Shown piece by piece: positions 38,318-47,812 of a stretch of 64,000 nucleotides of DNA; positions within the stretch are counted from its first letter, which is position 1; each line of letters begins with the position of its first letter. The DNA comes from Nemophila menziesii (taxonomy: Eukaryota; Streptophyta; Magnoliopsida; Boraginales; Hydrophyllaceae): NCBI GenBank assembly GCA_029959085.1, contig JARWIR010000002.1, positions 42,590,233 through 42,654,232 on the forward strand. The letters run 5' to 3'. The notes under the pieces were generated by a model. It was given only the letters and a program-made list of their open reading frames with translations, was not told where the DNA came from and did no database searches. Both the position numbers and the translations under genes were made by a program.

Positions 38318-40462
38318 ATGCGAAGAAGACTATTCAAGGATCTAGAGCCAACACCTCTGATCCTTAGTAATCCAGAATCGTTGATCAGACTTGCTAACAA
38401 GAGAAGAAGAGAACGAGAAGCTTTAGAAGTAGAAGAATTAAGTAACAGAATGGAAGATATCAATCTTAATGGTCAAAACAATCAACTAGGCGCAAATGGA
38501 CAACCTTTGGCCCCAGGCGCTATCCCTCCCGTTCCACCAGTGATTCCTAATCCTCAAGTTCAGATAGTGATGAATCAAGATCCGTGGTTTACCAATGGTC
38601 CTCCAGAAGTTCCATTCCGAGCTCCAGCTATAGGAGTAGGTGCTCCAGATATAGATGTTCCGAGATTCTGTCCAGATTCGGGTATGTTAGCTCAATTCCA
38701 AAATTTTGGAAATTTTCGTGGTAGGCCATCAGAAGATCCTCTTAGAGCAGTACAGAAGTTTAAACAGATATGTGATTCTTATATCACACAAGGAGTTTCA
38801 AGGGAACAGATGTATTTTGCTGCTTTTAAATTCTTTGTTATTGATGGAGCAAGTGAATGGCATGATACGCAAGATCCTACGAAAATAACCAACTGGGACC
38901 AATTAGAGATTGCTTTCTTTGACAAATATTACCCAAGTAACATGAGGTTAGATGCTGAATTAGAATTGACGCATTTCCGTCAAGAATATGATGAAACTGT
39001 GGGTAGAAGTTGGACAAGATTTCAGATGTGTTTACGTAAAGTTCCTAATCATGGCTTTTCAGAACAACAACAGTTAAAGATCTTTTATAGAGGCCTTGAT
39101 GGGAATTCGAGAGAGAAATTGGATACGCTATGTGGTGCAGGTTTTCTTCAAGTTCAACCCGCTCATGCTAAAATTATGTTAGAGAGAACAGTCAAGAATG
39201 AAGTTGGGTGGAATTCAGTAAGAACACCGGTTAAGGGAGTGAATAATGTTGATATGGAAGAGAAATTTGCTACGTTTGAGAATAAGATTCAGAGTACTAT
39301 TGAGCAACAATTGAAGCAGCTTACTTTAGCTGTAAAAGAGGGATTTTCGGGTAAGAAGGTAGTTGTGCATGCTGCACAAGAGGTTTATATGTGTTCAATT
39401 TGCAAAGTAGATGACCATGATGAGGAAAATTTTCCGAACAACCAAGAATCCGTGATGTTTATGTCCAATAGAGGTAACTTCAATTCAAGTAGTAATGGAT
39501 ATCAACCTAACAGAAACCATCCTGGGTTTCAATACTCAAATCCTAATGGGGCAGCCAATCCTACCTATGCGTATCAGCCGCGTCCCCAAGGTAACAACTA
39601 TAATCCAAGACCACACAACAATTATCAAGGAGGACAGAATCAGGGTAATTATGTACAAAGGCAAGCTCCTCAGAATACTCCTCAGAATACATACGATGAA
39701 ACTTTAAACCAAAAAGCCTTACCTGCCCATCCACAAGAAGGAGTAGTCACTCTTCAGAAATCAGTTGAAAGTTTAATTGCTCTCCAAACACAAGCTATGG
39801 AACGTCAAAATGCAATCGAAGCCAATATGAGTTTGTTCCTGAATCAGCTAAGCCAAATTAATAAACAACTGAATCAACGTCCACAAGGACAACTTCCAAG
39901 CGATACTGAGAATCCGAAGCAACGCGAAGATTGTAATGCTGTTACATTGAGAAGTGGTAAGAACCTTCCTCCACCTCCTTTTCCCGTTATGAAAGAGAAA
40001 GAAGTACCAAGAAAAGAAAAGGAAGTGGTTGAGAAAGAGAAAGAAAATGAGAAAGATAGTGAGGTTGAAGAAATAGTGAGACCAAGAGAAGTTCCGAAAA
40101 AGAAGGATAATATTGTGATTAATCGCCCTCCACCACCGTTCCCATCGCGAGTTCAGAAAAAGGGTGATTTAGCTGATTTTCAGAAATTCTTTAATAGAGT
40201 GAAGGGTCTTAGTATTAATATTCCGTTACTTGAGGCGATTCGAGATATTCCTAAGTACACGAAGTTTTTGAAGAGGGCCCTCACTAACAAAAGGCCCTAT
40301 TGTGATAATGAAATGATTGGTCTTCCTGAAGAGTGTAGCGCGATTTGTCAAAGTAAATTACCTCCAAAGTTAGTTGATCCGGGGAGTTTCACGATTCCCA
40401 TATCGATTGGAGAAGAATGGAAGGGAAAAGCGCTATGTGACTTGGGGCAAGCATCAACTTGA
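38318..40462 (+). CDS. Gag polyprotein of the Athila-type element, running into protease
   Basis: 714 codons. The retrotransposon gag domain is around residues 130-285 (FRGRPSEDPLRAVQKFKQIC, then NWDQLEIAFFDKYYP), forming the capsid. A single zinc knuckle follows: C359, C362 and H367 are in place, but the fourth ligand is F372 rather than Cys. Then come a Gln/Asn-rich stretch, a Lys/Glu-rich segment (about 560-610) and the start of the protease region. The frame ends at 40462 because one base is missing at the protease active-site codons (40441-40448). In relatives gag and pol are one frame. The start was chosen as the first ATG 107 bp past the primer site. Cytoplasmic particle protein by family. 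Confidence 0.88.
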   Translation: MRRRLFKDLEPTPLILSNPESLIRLANKRRREREALEVEELSNRMEDINLNGQNNQLGANGQPLAPGAIPPVPPVIPNPQVQIVMNQDPWFTNGPPEVPFRAPAIGVGAPDIDVPRFCPDSGMLAQFQNFGNFRGRPSEDPLRAVQKFKQICDSYITQGVSREQMYFAAFKFFVIDGASEWHDTQDPTKITNWDQLEIAFFDKYYPSNMRLDAELELTHFRQEYDETVGRSWTRFQMCLRKVPNHGFSEQQQLKIFYRGLDGNSREKLDTLCGAGFLQVQPAHAKIMLERTVKNEVGWNSVRTPVKGVNNVDMEEKFATFENKIQSTIEQQLKQLTLAVKEGFSGKKVVVHAAQEVYMCSICKVDDHDEENFPNNQESVMFMSNRGNFNSSSNGYQPNRNHPGFQYSNPNGAANPTYAYQPRPQGNNYNPRPHNNYQGGQNQGNYVQRQAPQNTPQNTYDETLNQKALPAHPQEGVVTLQKSVESLIALQTQAMERQNAIEANMSLFLNQLSQINKQLNQRPQGQLPSDTENPKQREDCNAVTLRSGKNLPPPPFPVMKEKEVPRKEKEVVEKEKENEKDSEVEEIVRPREVPKKKDNIVINRPPPPFPSRVQKKGDLADFQKFFNRVKGLSINIPLLEAIRDIPKYTKFLKRALTNKRPYCDNEMIGLPEECSAICQSKLPPKLVDPGSFTIPISIGEEWKGKALCDLGQAST

Positions 40463-42639
40463 TGCCCAAGTCGATATTTGATAAGCTAAAAATTGGAAAC
40501 GCAAGACCCACTTCTATGGTCTTGCAAATGGCGGACAGGTCTCTTGCTCATCCTGAAGGGCGCATTGAGGATGTCCTTGTTAAGGCAGGTACACTTATAT
40601 TTCCTGTTGATTTCGTAATACTTGAATACAATGCAGATAGAAATGTCCCCATTATTTTGGGTAGACCATTCCTAGCTACAGGGAGAACATTGAGCGATGT
40701 AGAGAATGGCGAATTAACGATGAGGATACAAGATGAGGAAGTCAAATTCAATGTATTTCGAGTTATGAAATTCCCAGATTCTCAGGAAGATTGCTTCAGA
40801 ATGGATGTAGTAGAGCAAGCATCGCAAGAGGTATTTAATTGTTTAAATTTTGATGATATCTTGCAGGCTGCTTTAACATTAGATTCACCTGAGATGATGG
40901 AAGAGCTCACTGAAACAATAGCAGCTCTCAATTCTGAAAATCCGAAGTATAGGCGTCCTGCCTATGAACCTGTGAGAGAACCGGGGGAGATTGTTCCTAA
41001 AAAGAAGCCTTCAATTGAATCTCCTCCGGAATTGGAAGAAAAACCATTGCCAGCACACTTGAGGTATGCGTATTTAGGTACTAACGAAACTCTACCGGTT
41101 ATTGTTTCAGCTAATTTAACAGGTCCTCAAGAAGATAAACTGTTGCGTGTGTTAAGGGCAAACAAAGAAGCGATAGGTTGGACAATTGCTGACATCAAAG
41201 GCATTAGTACATCCTATTGTCAACACAAAATCATACTTGAAGATGTTAACGCACGCTCAGTTGAAGGTCAAAGAAGATTAATGCCCGCTATGAAGGATGT
41301 GGTGAAGAAAGAGGTGATCAAGCTTTTAGATGCGGGAATTATTTATCCCATCTCGAGTAGTGAATGGGTGAGTCTGGTTCAGTGTGTACCGAAGAAAGGA
41401 GGAATGACAACAGTTCTTAACAATAAAAATGAAGCAATTCCTTCAAGAACGGTAGTTGGATGGAGAGTTTGCATGGATTATAGAAAGCTGAACAAGGCCA
41501 CCAGAAAAGATCATTTCCCTTTGCCCTTCATAGATCAAATGTTAGACAAATTAGCCGGAAGAGAGTATTATTGCTTCTTGGATGGTTATTCTAGGTATAA
41601 TCAAATTTACGTGGCTCCAGAAGATCAACATAAAACAACATTTACATGCCCCTTTGGCACTTTTGCATATCATAGAACGCCATTTGGGTTGTGTAATGCT
41701 CCTGCTACCTTTCAAAGATGCATGATGGCCATCTTCTGGGATATGATTGATAATTTTCTTGAAGTGTTTATGGACGATTTCTCTGTATTTGGTGATGATT
41801 TTGATAAGTGTTTAGACAATTTGGAGAAAGTGTTAATCAGATGCAAAGAAACAGATTTGGTCTTAAACTGGGAGAAGTGTCACTTCATGGTTCGCGAAGG
41901 TATTGTTCTGGGTCACAAAGTTTCGAGTGTTGGATTGGAAGTCGATAGAGCGAAGATTGAGGTAATTAAAACTCTTCCCCCTCCTGTTTCTGTTAAAGGG
42001 GTAAGAAGTTTTCTAGGCCATGCAGGCTTTTATAGGCGATTTATCAAAGACTTTTCTAAGATTGTGAAACCGTTATGCAATTTACTTGAAAAGGATTCCA
42101 AATTCCTTTTTGATGAAGCTTGTTTAGCGGCCTTCAAAGCAATCAAAGAAAAGCTTATTTCTGCTCCTATAGTAGTGCCTCCAGATTGGAATTTACCGTT
42201 TGAGGTTATGTGTGATGCGAGTGATTTATGTATGGGAGCTGTATTAGGACAAAGAAAAGAGAAAGCTTTTCATTCGATTTATTATGCGAGTAAAACTTTT
42301 AATGGTGCTCAAGTGAACTATACAGTTACAGAAAAGGAGTTGCTAGCGGTTGTGTATTCATGCGATAAATTTCGCTCTTATCTTCTTGGAGCGAAAGTTA
42401 TTGTTTATACAGATCATTCAGCGATTCGATATCTTATGGAGAAGAAGGATGCTAAACCAAGGTTAATCAGATGGGTTTTATTGCTTCAAGAGTTCGATTT
42501 AGAGAATAAAGACAGAAAAGGGTGTGAGAATCAGGTTGCAGATCATCTATCGAGGTTAGAAGGTTCGGGGTTGAATAGTGGTACTGAAGCAGTTAGAGAA
42601 GAGTTTCCCGATGAGAATTTATTCGTGGTTCGTGATTAA
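40459..42639 (+). CDS. Pol, part 1: protease, reverse transcriptase, RNase H
   Basis: Continues gag in the next frame. Residues 1-110 are the rest of the retropepsin fold (LMPKSIFDKL, PVDFVILEY, ILGRPFLATGR). RT follows: GWRVCMDYRKLNKATRKDHF, catalytic D375 in FLDGYS and D439/D440 in VFMDD. RNase H has D586 (CDASD), E625/E627 (TEKELLA), D652 (YTDHSA) and D695 (VADHLSR), so all catalytic acids are present. The first codon of the open frame is TTG; there is no independent start, since this is the downstream half of a frameshifted gag-pol. The frame closes at TAA 42637-42639, and integrase carries on in the same frame, so this is a single nonsense change. Confidence 0.9.
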   Translation: MMPKSIFDKLKIGNARPTSMVLQMADRSLAHPEGRIEDVLVKAGTLIFPVDFVILEYNADRNVPIILGRPFLATGRTLSDVENGELTMRIQDEEVKFNVFRVMKFPDSQEDCFRMDVVEQASQEVFNCLNFDDILQAALTLDSPEMMEELTETIAALNSENPKYRRPAYEPVREPGEIVPKKKPSIESPPELEEKPLPAHLRYAYLGTNETLPVIVSANLTGPQEDKLLRVLRANKEAIGWTIADIKGISTSYCQHKIILEDVNARSVEGQRRLMPAMKDVVKKEVIKLLDAGIIYPISSSEWVSLVQCVPKKGGMTTVLNNKNEAIPSRTVVGWRVCMDYRKLNKATRKDHFPLPFIDQMLDKLAGREYYCFLDGYSRYNQIYVAPEDQHKTTFTCPFGTFAYHRTPFGLCNAPATFQRCMMAIFWDMIDNFLEVFMDDFSVFGDDFDKCLDNLEKVLIRCKETDLVLNWEKCHFMVREGIVLGHKVSSVGLEVDRAKIEVIKTLPPPVSVKGVRSFLGHAGFYRRFIKDFSKIVKPLCNLLEKDSKFLFDEACLAAFKAIKEKLISAPIVVPPDWNLPFEVMCDASDLCMGAVLGQRKEKAFHSIYYASKTFNGAQVNYTVTEKELLAVVYSCDKFRSYLLGAKVIVYTDHSAIRYLMEKKDAKPRLIRWVLLLQEFDLENKDRKGCENQVADHLSRLEGSGLNSGTEAVREEFPDENLFVVRD

Positions 42640-43953
42640 GAAGCCCCTTGGTATGCGGATATTGCAAACTTAGTGGTAAGTGGTTCTTTTCCTGAAGGTT
42701 CAACTTATCAAGAGAGAAAAAGATTAGCTCTCCGTGCAAGACAATTCTTTTGGGAGGATCCTTTCCTCTATAAAGTGGGTGCTGATCAGATGGTAAGAAG
42801 ATGTGTAGCCAAGGAAGAAATTGAGGCGATTATAGCTGGGTGTCATGATTCACCTTATGGTGGACATTTCAAAGGATATCGAACTGCTGCTAAGGTATTA
42901 CAATCTGGTTTCTATTGGCCTTCTATTATAAAAGATTGTCATGAATATACTAAAAGAGGCACTAGATGTCAATTTACCGGAAACATATCCAAGAGGGATG
43001 AGATGCCACGTAATAATGTGTTAGAAGTTGAAATATTTGATGTTTGGGGTATAGATTGTATGGGTCCGTTCGTTCCTTCAAATGGTAACCTCTACATCTT
43101 ATTAGCTGTTGATTACGTGTCTAAGTGGGTAGAAGCGGTGGCTCTACCCACCAATGATTCTAGAGTGGTGATTAAGTTCTTAAAATCACATATTTTCACT
43201 AGACATGGAACTCCAAGGGTGATTATTAGCGATGGAGGTACTCATTTCATTAATAAGTATTTAAAGACTGTTCTAGAGAAATATGGAGTCAGACATCGTG
43301 TATCTACTGCCTATCATCCACAAGCCAATGGTCAAGCCGAAGTATCAAATCGTGAGGTAAAATCTATCTTAGAGAAAACCGTTGGTCCTACCAGAAAAGA
43401 TTGGTCTATGAAATTAGATGATGCACTTTGGGCATATCGAACTGCTTTCAAAATTCCAGTAGGTGCTTCTCCATATCGAATGGTGTATGGTAAGGCTTGT
43501 CACTTACCTCTTGAACTTGAAATGGGTGCCTATTGGGCTATTGCAAAGTTAAATCTAGATCCTACGCTAGCTGGTGAGAATCGAATGATGAAACTCAATG
43601 AGCTTGATGAATTCAGATTACATGCTTATGAAAATGCTAAGCTTTATAAAGAAAATACTAAGAGATGGCATGATAATCGAATTCGAGAGAAGAACTTTGT
43701 AGTGGGACAGAGAGTGTTGAAATATAATTCGAAGTTCAGTAATTATCCGGGGAAATTAAGATCGAAGTGGTCGGGTCCTTACATTGTAACCAAGGTTACA
43801 CCTCATGGAGCTATAGAGATAGAACATCCACTTGAGAACCGTACATTCATGGTGAACGGTCATCGTTTAAAGATATATCATGGAGGTGAAGACACCGATC
43901 GCGCAAAAGACCCACATCCCGGAGAGGTCATGTACCTCCTTGAACCTCGTTAG
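42640..43953 (+). CDS. Pol, part 2: integrase
   Basis: In frame with part 1 after its stop. The HHCC zinc motif is complete (H at 42844 and 42865, C at 42937 and 42967). The catalytic triad is D (43054, GIDCMGP), D (43231, ISDGGTHF) and E (43339, [10 protein letters not shown]), with 35 residues between the second and third (DD35E). The C-terminal GPY/F-type module reads [11 protein letters not shown] (about 43767-43799). There is no chromodomain, as expected for Athila/Tat rather than chromoviruses. It would insert the cDNA in the nucleus. Translation of this part would require readthrough of the stop at 42637. Confidence 0.88.
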   Translation, partial: EAPWYADIANLVVSGSFPEGSTYQERKRLALRARQFFWEDPFLYKVGADQMVRRCVAKEEIEAIIAGCHDSPYGGHFKGYRTAAKVLQSGFYWPSIIKDCHEYTKRGTRCQFTGNISKRDEMPRNNVLEVEIFDVWGIDCMGPFVPSNGNLYILLAVDYVSKWVEAVALPTNDSRVVIKFLKSHIFTRHGTPRVIISDGGTHFINKYLKTVLEKYGVRHRVSTAYHPQANGQAEVSNREVKSILEKTVGPTRKDWSMKLDDALWAYRTAFKIPVGASPYRMVYGKACHLPLELEMGAYWAIAKLNLDPTLAGENRMMKLNELDEFRLHAYENAKLYKENTKRWHDNRIREKNFVVGQRVLKYNSKFSNYPGKLRSKWSGPYIVTKVTPHGAIEIEHPLENRTFMVNGHRLKIYHGGEDTDRAKDPHPGEVMYLLEPR

Positions 43954-44189
43954 AAGTGCAAGGTAACCCGTCGAGCTTAACGACGTTAAACAAAAGCCAA
44001 TTTCTCGTATATTAGCTTAAGTATTTCAATTTCGTAGTGTAAATTAATTAAGTTTTTTGTTGATTTTAGTTTTTATTTTTAAGAAATGAGGAAGGGTGTT
44101 TGTTTTTGATGATTTCAGGGGTATAATGGTCATGAGTTTGGCGTAAAAACGATGAGAAAACGAAAAAAAAAATTGAAATCCACAGCAGG

Positions 44190-44640
44190 TTTGACCGGCT
44201 AGCCGGCGAGCTGGCTGGCATACCGGCCAAACAAGTAGAAGGACCCCAACTCTCTGACCACTTTGTCAGCGACAACGCAGCATTGCTGCGTCATCATTCG
44301 CGCCAGCGAGAATCCGCCGGCATGCCGGTCAACTGACCGGCTAGCCGGCCAAAGAGGAAGAAGGTTCTGTTCCTTGCGTCAGCGACGACGCAAGGTTGCT
44401 GCGTCATCAAATGCGCCATCGATATTTCACCGGCATGCCGGCAAATCCGCCGGCTAGCCGGTCAAAAATTTCAAATTCTCTGATCATTGCGTCAGTGACG
44501 ACGCAATATACTTGTGTTTTGAGGTAAAAGAAAAAAAAAATCGAATTTAGTAATTATTTTTCGCCGCCCTCGCGAACTGCATGCCGGCGAATCCGCCGGC
44601 TAGCCGGCCAGCTGTTGCGAGAGGCGGTTTTGAGCTTATT
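44190..44640. repeat. GC-rich palindrome and hairpin array between integrase and ORF3
   Basis: An island in AT-rich DNA. The perfect palindrome CCGGCTAGCCGG occurs four times (44195, 44337, 44450, 44596) and CCGGCATGCCGG twice (44317, 44430), with a partial copy at 44579. Between them are hairpins: 44372-44395 has a 9-bp stem CCTTGCGTC/GACGCAAGG with a 6-nt loop, and 44486-44505 has an 8-bp stem of the same type. A looser version is at about 44265-44285, and GCTGCGTCATCA follows the first two. The units recur at roughly 110-145 bp. No ORF explains it. It lies in the region where Athila/Tat elements often carry variable repeats. Confidence 0.85.
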
Positions 44641-45000
44641 AAACCTAGTTTTTTGCCTCTTTTCCAAGCCAAACCTTATATTCTGAATCCTTGCCTCCAC
44701 CTACTCCGAAAATCATCAACAAACAGCTATAAAATCATCAAATCAAGCCTTCTATCATCACAAAAACACAAAATCAACTCACATCTTCTCCAAAACATCA
44801 CCAAAAATCATATTTTCTCCAAAAATCTCCTCTTCCAAACCTTGAAATTAAACCAAATTCTTTCAAAATCTCTCTCAAATAACCTTAACACATCTCATAT
44901 TCCACCTAATCCTTCAAGTTTTAAGCCTCAAAACATCAAATTTCAAAGCTTTTCTCTAGCTTTTTCTCTATTTGAAGTTTTAAGTTTGGGGTGAAAAGAG

Positions 45001-46335
45001 ATGACTAACAGAACCGATTCCTTGTGCAACTATCGAAGAAACATACCGAGAAACAGGAACAATGTTGGAGCTAGCCCAGACCAAGCAATTGAGATTCCGG
45101 ATTCACGTTCCAAAAAGACTGTCCAAAACCCAATTGCTCTGAAACGAAAAGAAAATCCGAGTAAGGCTAATCCGAAAAAGAGCAGGTTAATTGATGAGAG
45201 TGATGAAGAAAGTGAGGAAGAAGTTGAAGACGAGATTGAGGAAGAACCTGAACAAGAAGTTCCCGGAGAACCAGTGCAACAACCAAAAGCCCCGCGTAGG
45301 AAAGCTTGGGCTCAAAAGCCTAAGAGAGTCTTCGTTCCTTGGGATACTCAGGTTCGTGATAGAATTGAATTTTTGAAGTTTGGTGAGGAGATGAATCTTC
45401 CTAAAGGTATTATGACTAGTGCTTATAAAGATTATGGTGTTACTTGTGATAAATAGGGTTGGAAGGAATTGAGAGAAAAAAACCTTGAGTATATTCCTAC
45501 CTTGGTGCGAGATTTTTATGAAGGAATCGCCTTCTCGAAAGAAGCTGTCATTATTCGCAAAAAGATAGTTCCTTTCTCCGTTGAGCTTATTCGAAAATCA
45601 TTAAAATTACCCAAGTTTTCCGGAATATGTCCGTTTCAAGAATCTCTTAAAGAGCCTTCAGTTGATTATGAATCCCTTTGGGGGAAAGTGCTTGTTGATG
45701 GGGCCCGCCCAATTCCCGAAGGAGAGAGATATCCTGGACAGATGTATAGTAGTAACTTGCTACCATGTGCAAAGATTTGGTGACGTTTCATAATCCCTAC
45801 CTTCTTTGGAGTTAAACACATATCGGAAGTAAAGAAGGAGCATCTTTTGTTCATTAAGTGTATTATTGAGGAGAAACCCGTGGATGTTGCTCGTGTGATA
45901 TATGATACCATCATGGAATTTGCTAGAATTCCTACTTCACAACAAAATCTCAAATTTCCTTGTACCGTCACTACCTTGTGTTTAGACGCAAAGGTTCCGC
46001 GTAAAGACGTAGAGATTGATCGTGTTGTAGTATGTGAGAGTATGGGTTTAACTTTGATCAAGAATATTTATGATGAAGTGGTAAAAGCAACAAGGAATCC
46101 TAGAGCTCCTCCAAAGAAGAAGATGCATACAACTGATGAGTTGGAAGCGAAAGTGAAGGTGTTAGAAGAGAATCAAGTGAAGATGATTGCGTCTTTTGGA
46201 AACGTTATAAAAGAGTTAGAACTTCTCCGAAACATGTTAATGGGGGTGAGCACAATTCAACACGCCACCTATGGTATTCTTACGCAAGAGAAAGTTCATG
46301 GACGCAACACCGATAATCAGCCTCGCGCTGGTTAA
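45001..46335 (+). pseudogene. ORF3 of the Athila-type element, two in-frame stops
   Basis: A 445-codon frame beginning MTNRTDSLCN and ending TAA at 46333-46335, interrupted by TAG (45454-45456) and TGA (45781-45783) in the same frame. N-terminal basic stretches (KRKENPSKANPKKSR), then an acidic run at about residues 64-90, then a globular part (VRDFYEGIAF, KKIVPFSVELI, LLFIKCIIEEKPVDVARVI) and a coiled-coil-like C-terminus from about residue 376 (TTDELEAKVKVLEEN). No signal peptide or membrane segment is visible, so an envelope-like role is not supported. The middle resembles proteins often labelled 'putative plant transposon protein'. Function unknown. Relatives of it are at 34098-34235, 35592-36567, 49432-49739 and 52976-53080. 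Confidence 0.72.
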
Positions 46336-47799
46336 GATACGTTTTCTAATCCCTTTCGCGTTTTAGTTAGTTTAGTTATTTTTATTACGTTGAGTCTTTT
46401 CGAGTCGTGGGGACACGACTCATTTTTGAGTTTGGGGTGGGGTTCGTTGCCTCATCCCAGTTTTTATGTGTTATATGTTTTATTTGCTGTCAATAAAAAT
46501 AATTTTCGGAGTTGCGTTTGACTATAGAAGATTTTAAAAGTCGCTTGAAGCATACTTTTGATGAATCAATGATAGTAAATAGTGAACTTTAGGGATGATA
46601 TAGAACGCACTTACAATTGCATGCGAACATAGGTAATTAATAGGAAAAATTAATGAACAATGCAAATGAAGTAAGCTTGTACTTAAGGAATATGTTTGGT
46701 GTGTAGAACGTGAAATCTTAATTAGTAGAGAACCCACCTAGATATGAACTAAAGACAAGCTATGTACTTAGGAAAATGATAGGGGCAGTTCTTTGTTAGC
46801 CATTTGAAACCTTTTAGCTTGCTATCCCTGATTATAATTTTATCCGTCTTGACCCAATTTTGAGCCTTAAGCCTTTTCTTTTGTAGCCACGATATAAGCC
46901 CATTATCCTTTAGATTATTAGGCATGACCAAATGACCCGCACTTGAATCACCACCCTGAGACTTGTCTCGAGCTTGAGTTTGGGGTGGAGGGTCCACATT
47001 TGGGAATTTACATTGGGAAGGGATTATTGGTGTTTGTATTGAGGCACAAAAATGAAAGATGATATTATTATTTGTAACCCTTTGCCCAGATTTGAAAAAG
47101 AAAAAAATAGAATAAAGAAAAAGAAAATTTTAAGAGACATGACTTTCACATCAAAATGATGGTCATGGGTATCTTGTACAAAAAATAAAGAAGAAAAGAA
47201 ATGAAAAAGGAAATAAAAAGAAAGAATAAATAAAAATCGGCAAAGTGGAATATTTTTGGAAATCATCTTAGTTTTAATTGGGTTGACATTGGGGACGCAA
47301 CATTAGCGCGTCAAATGGGTGAGTGAGAACATTTTGGAGCGTAAACTCAAGCTCGAGGACATGTTGATGGTAAGTGAGGAGAGAGCCAAAAGCTCACTTC
47401 AAATTTACCAAATATACATCCATACCATCCTTAAGCCAATATTAAAACTGTATAGACCTCGTGATTTCTAAGTGCATAGTGAATTTATAATTCTGTTGAT
47501 AGGAAATATGCTAGGTGGAACGTTCAAAGCGAGTTAGGATTAATGACCACCCTATAGCCATCATACAGATATGAGTACAAGTGTAACCTTCAAGCATTGC
47601 GAATTTAATTTTATGATTGAGATTATTTAGGTTCGATGTAGCATGATTAGTGTATGTATATGTTAGTTCTTAAAGTTTTGCTATATGAGATTTATCTTCA
47701 GAATTGCTTTAGGTTTATTTGCTAAGCTTCTATTTGTTCTTGCGTTTACTTCTACCCCTTGTTTTGTTTTGTTTTGCTTTGTCGGGACGACAAAGGTTT
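46336..47799 (+). other. Long 3' noncoding region of the Athila-type element
   Basis: No gene. It is matched, diverged, by the reverse complement of about 51495-52975 in the deleted relative. A G-rich motif AGTTTGGGGT recurs (44984, about 46430 and 46978), resembling the polypurine tract. There is an A-rich stretch at about 47090-47240. Confidence 0.7.
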
Positions 47800-47809
47800 G
47801 AGTTGGGGG
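47800..47809 (+). promoter_or_regulatory. Polypurine tract
   Basis: GAGTTGGGGG ends three bases before the 3' LTR (47813) and is the expected plus-strand primer. Confidence 0.75.
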
Positions 47810-47812
47810 TCA

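Noticed and set aside
44263..44994. Open frames rich in Pro, Ala and Arg before ORF3
   Set aside because: They arise from translating the GC-rich palindromes and the A/C-rich leader. No domain.
45001..46335. Envelope-like glycoprotein as the role of ORF3
   Set aside because: No signal peptide, transmembrane segment or cysteine pattern is visible; the composition is charged with a coiled coil.
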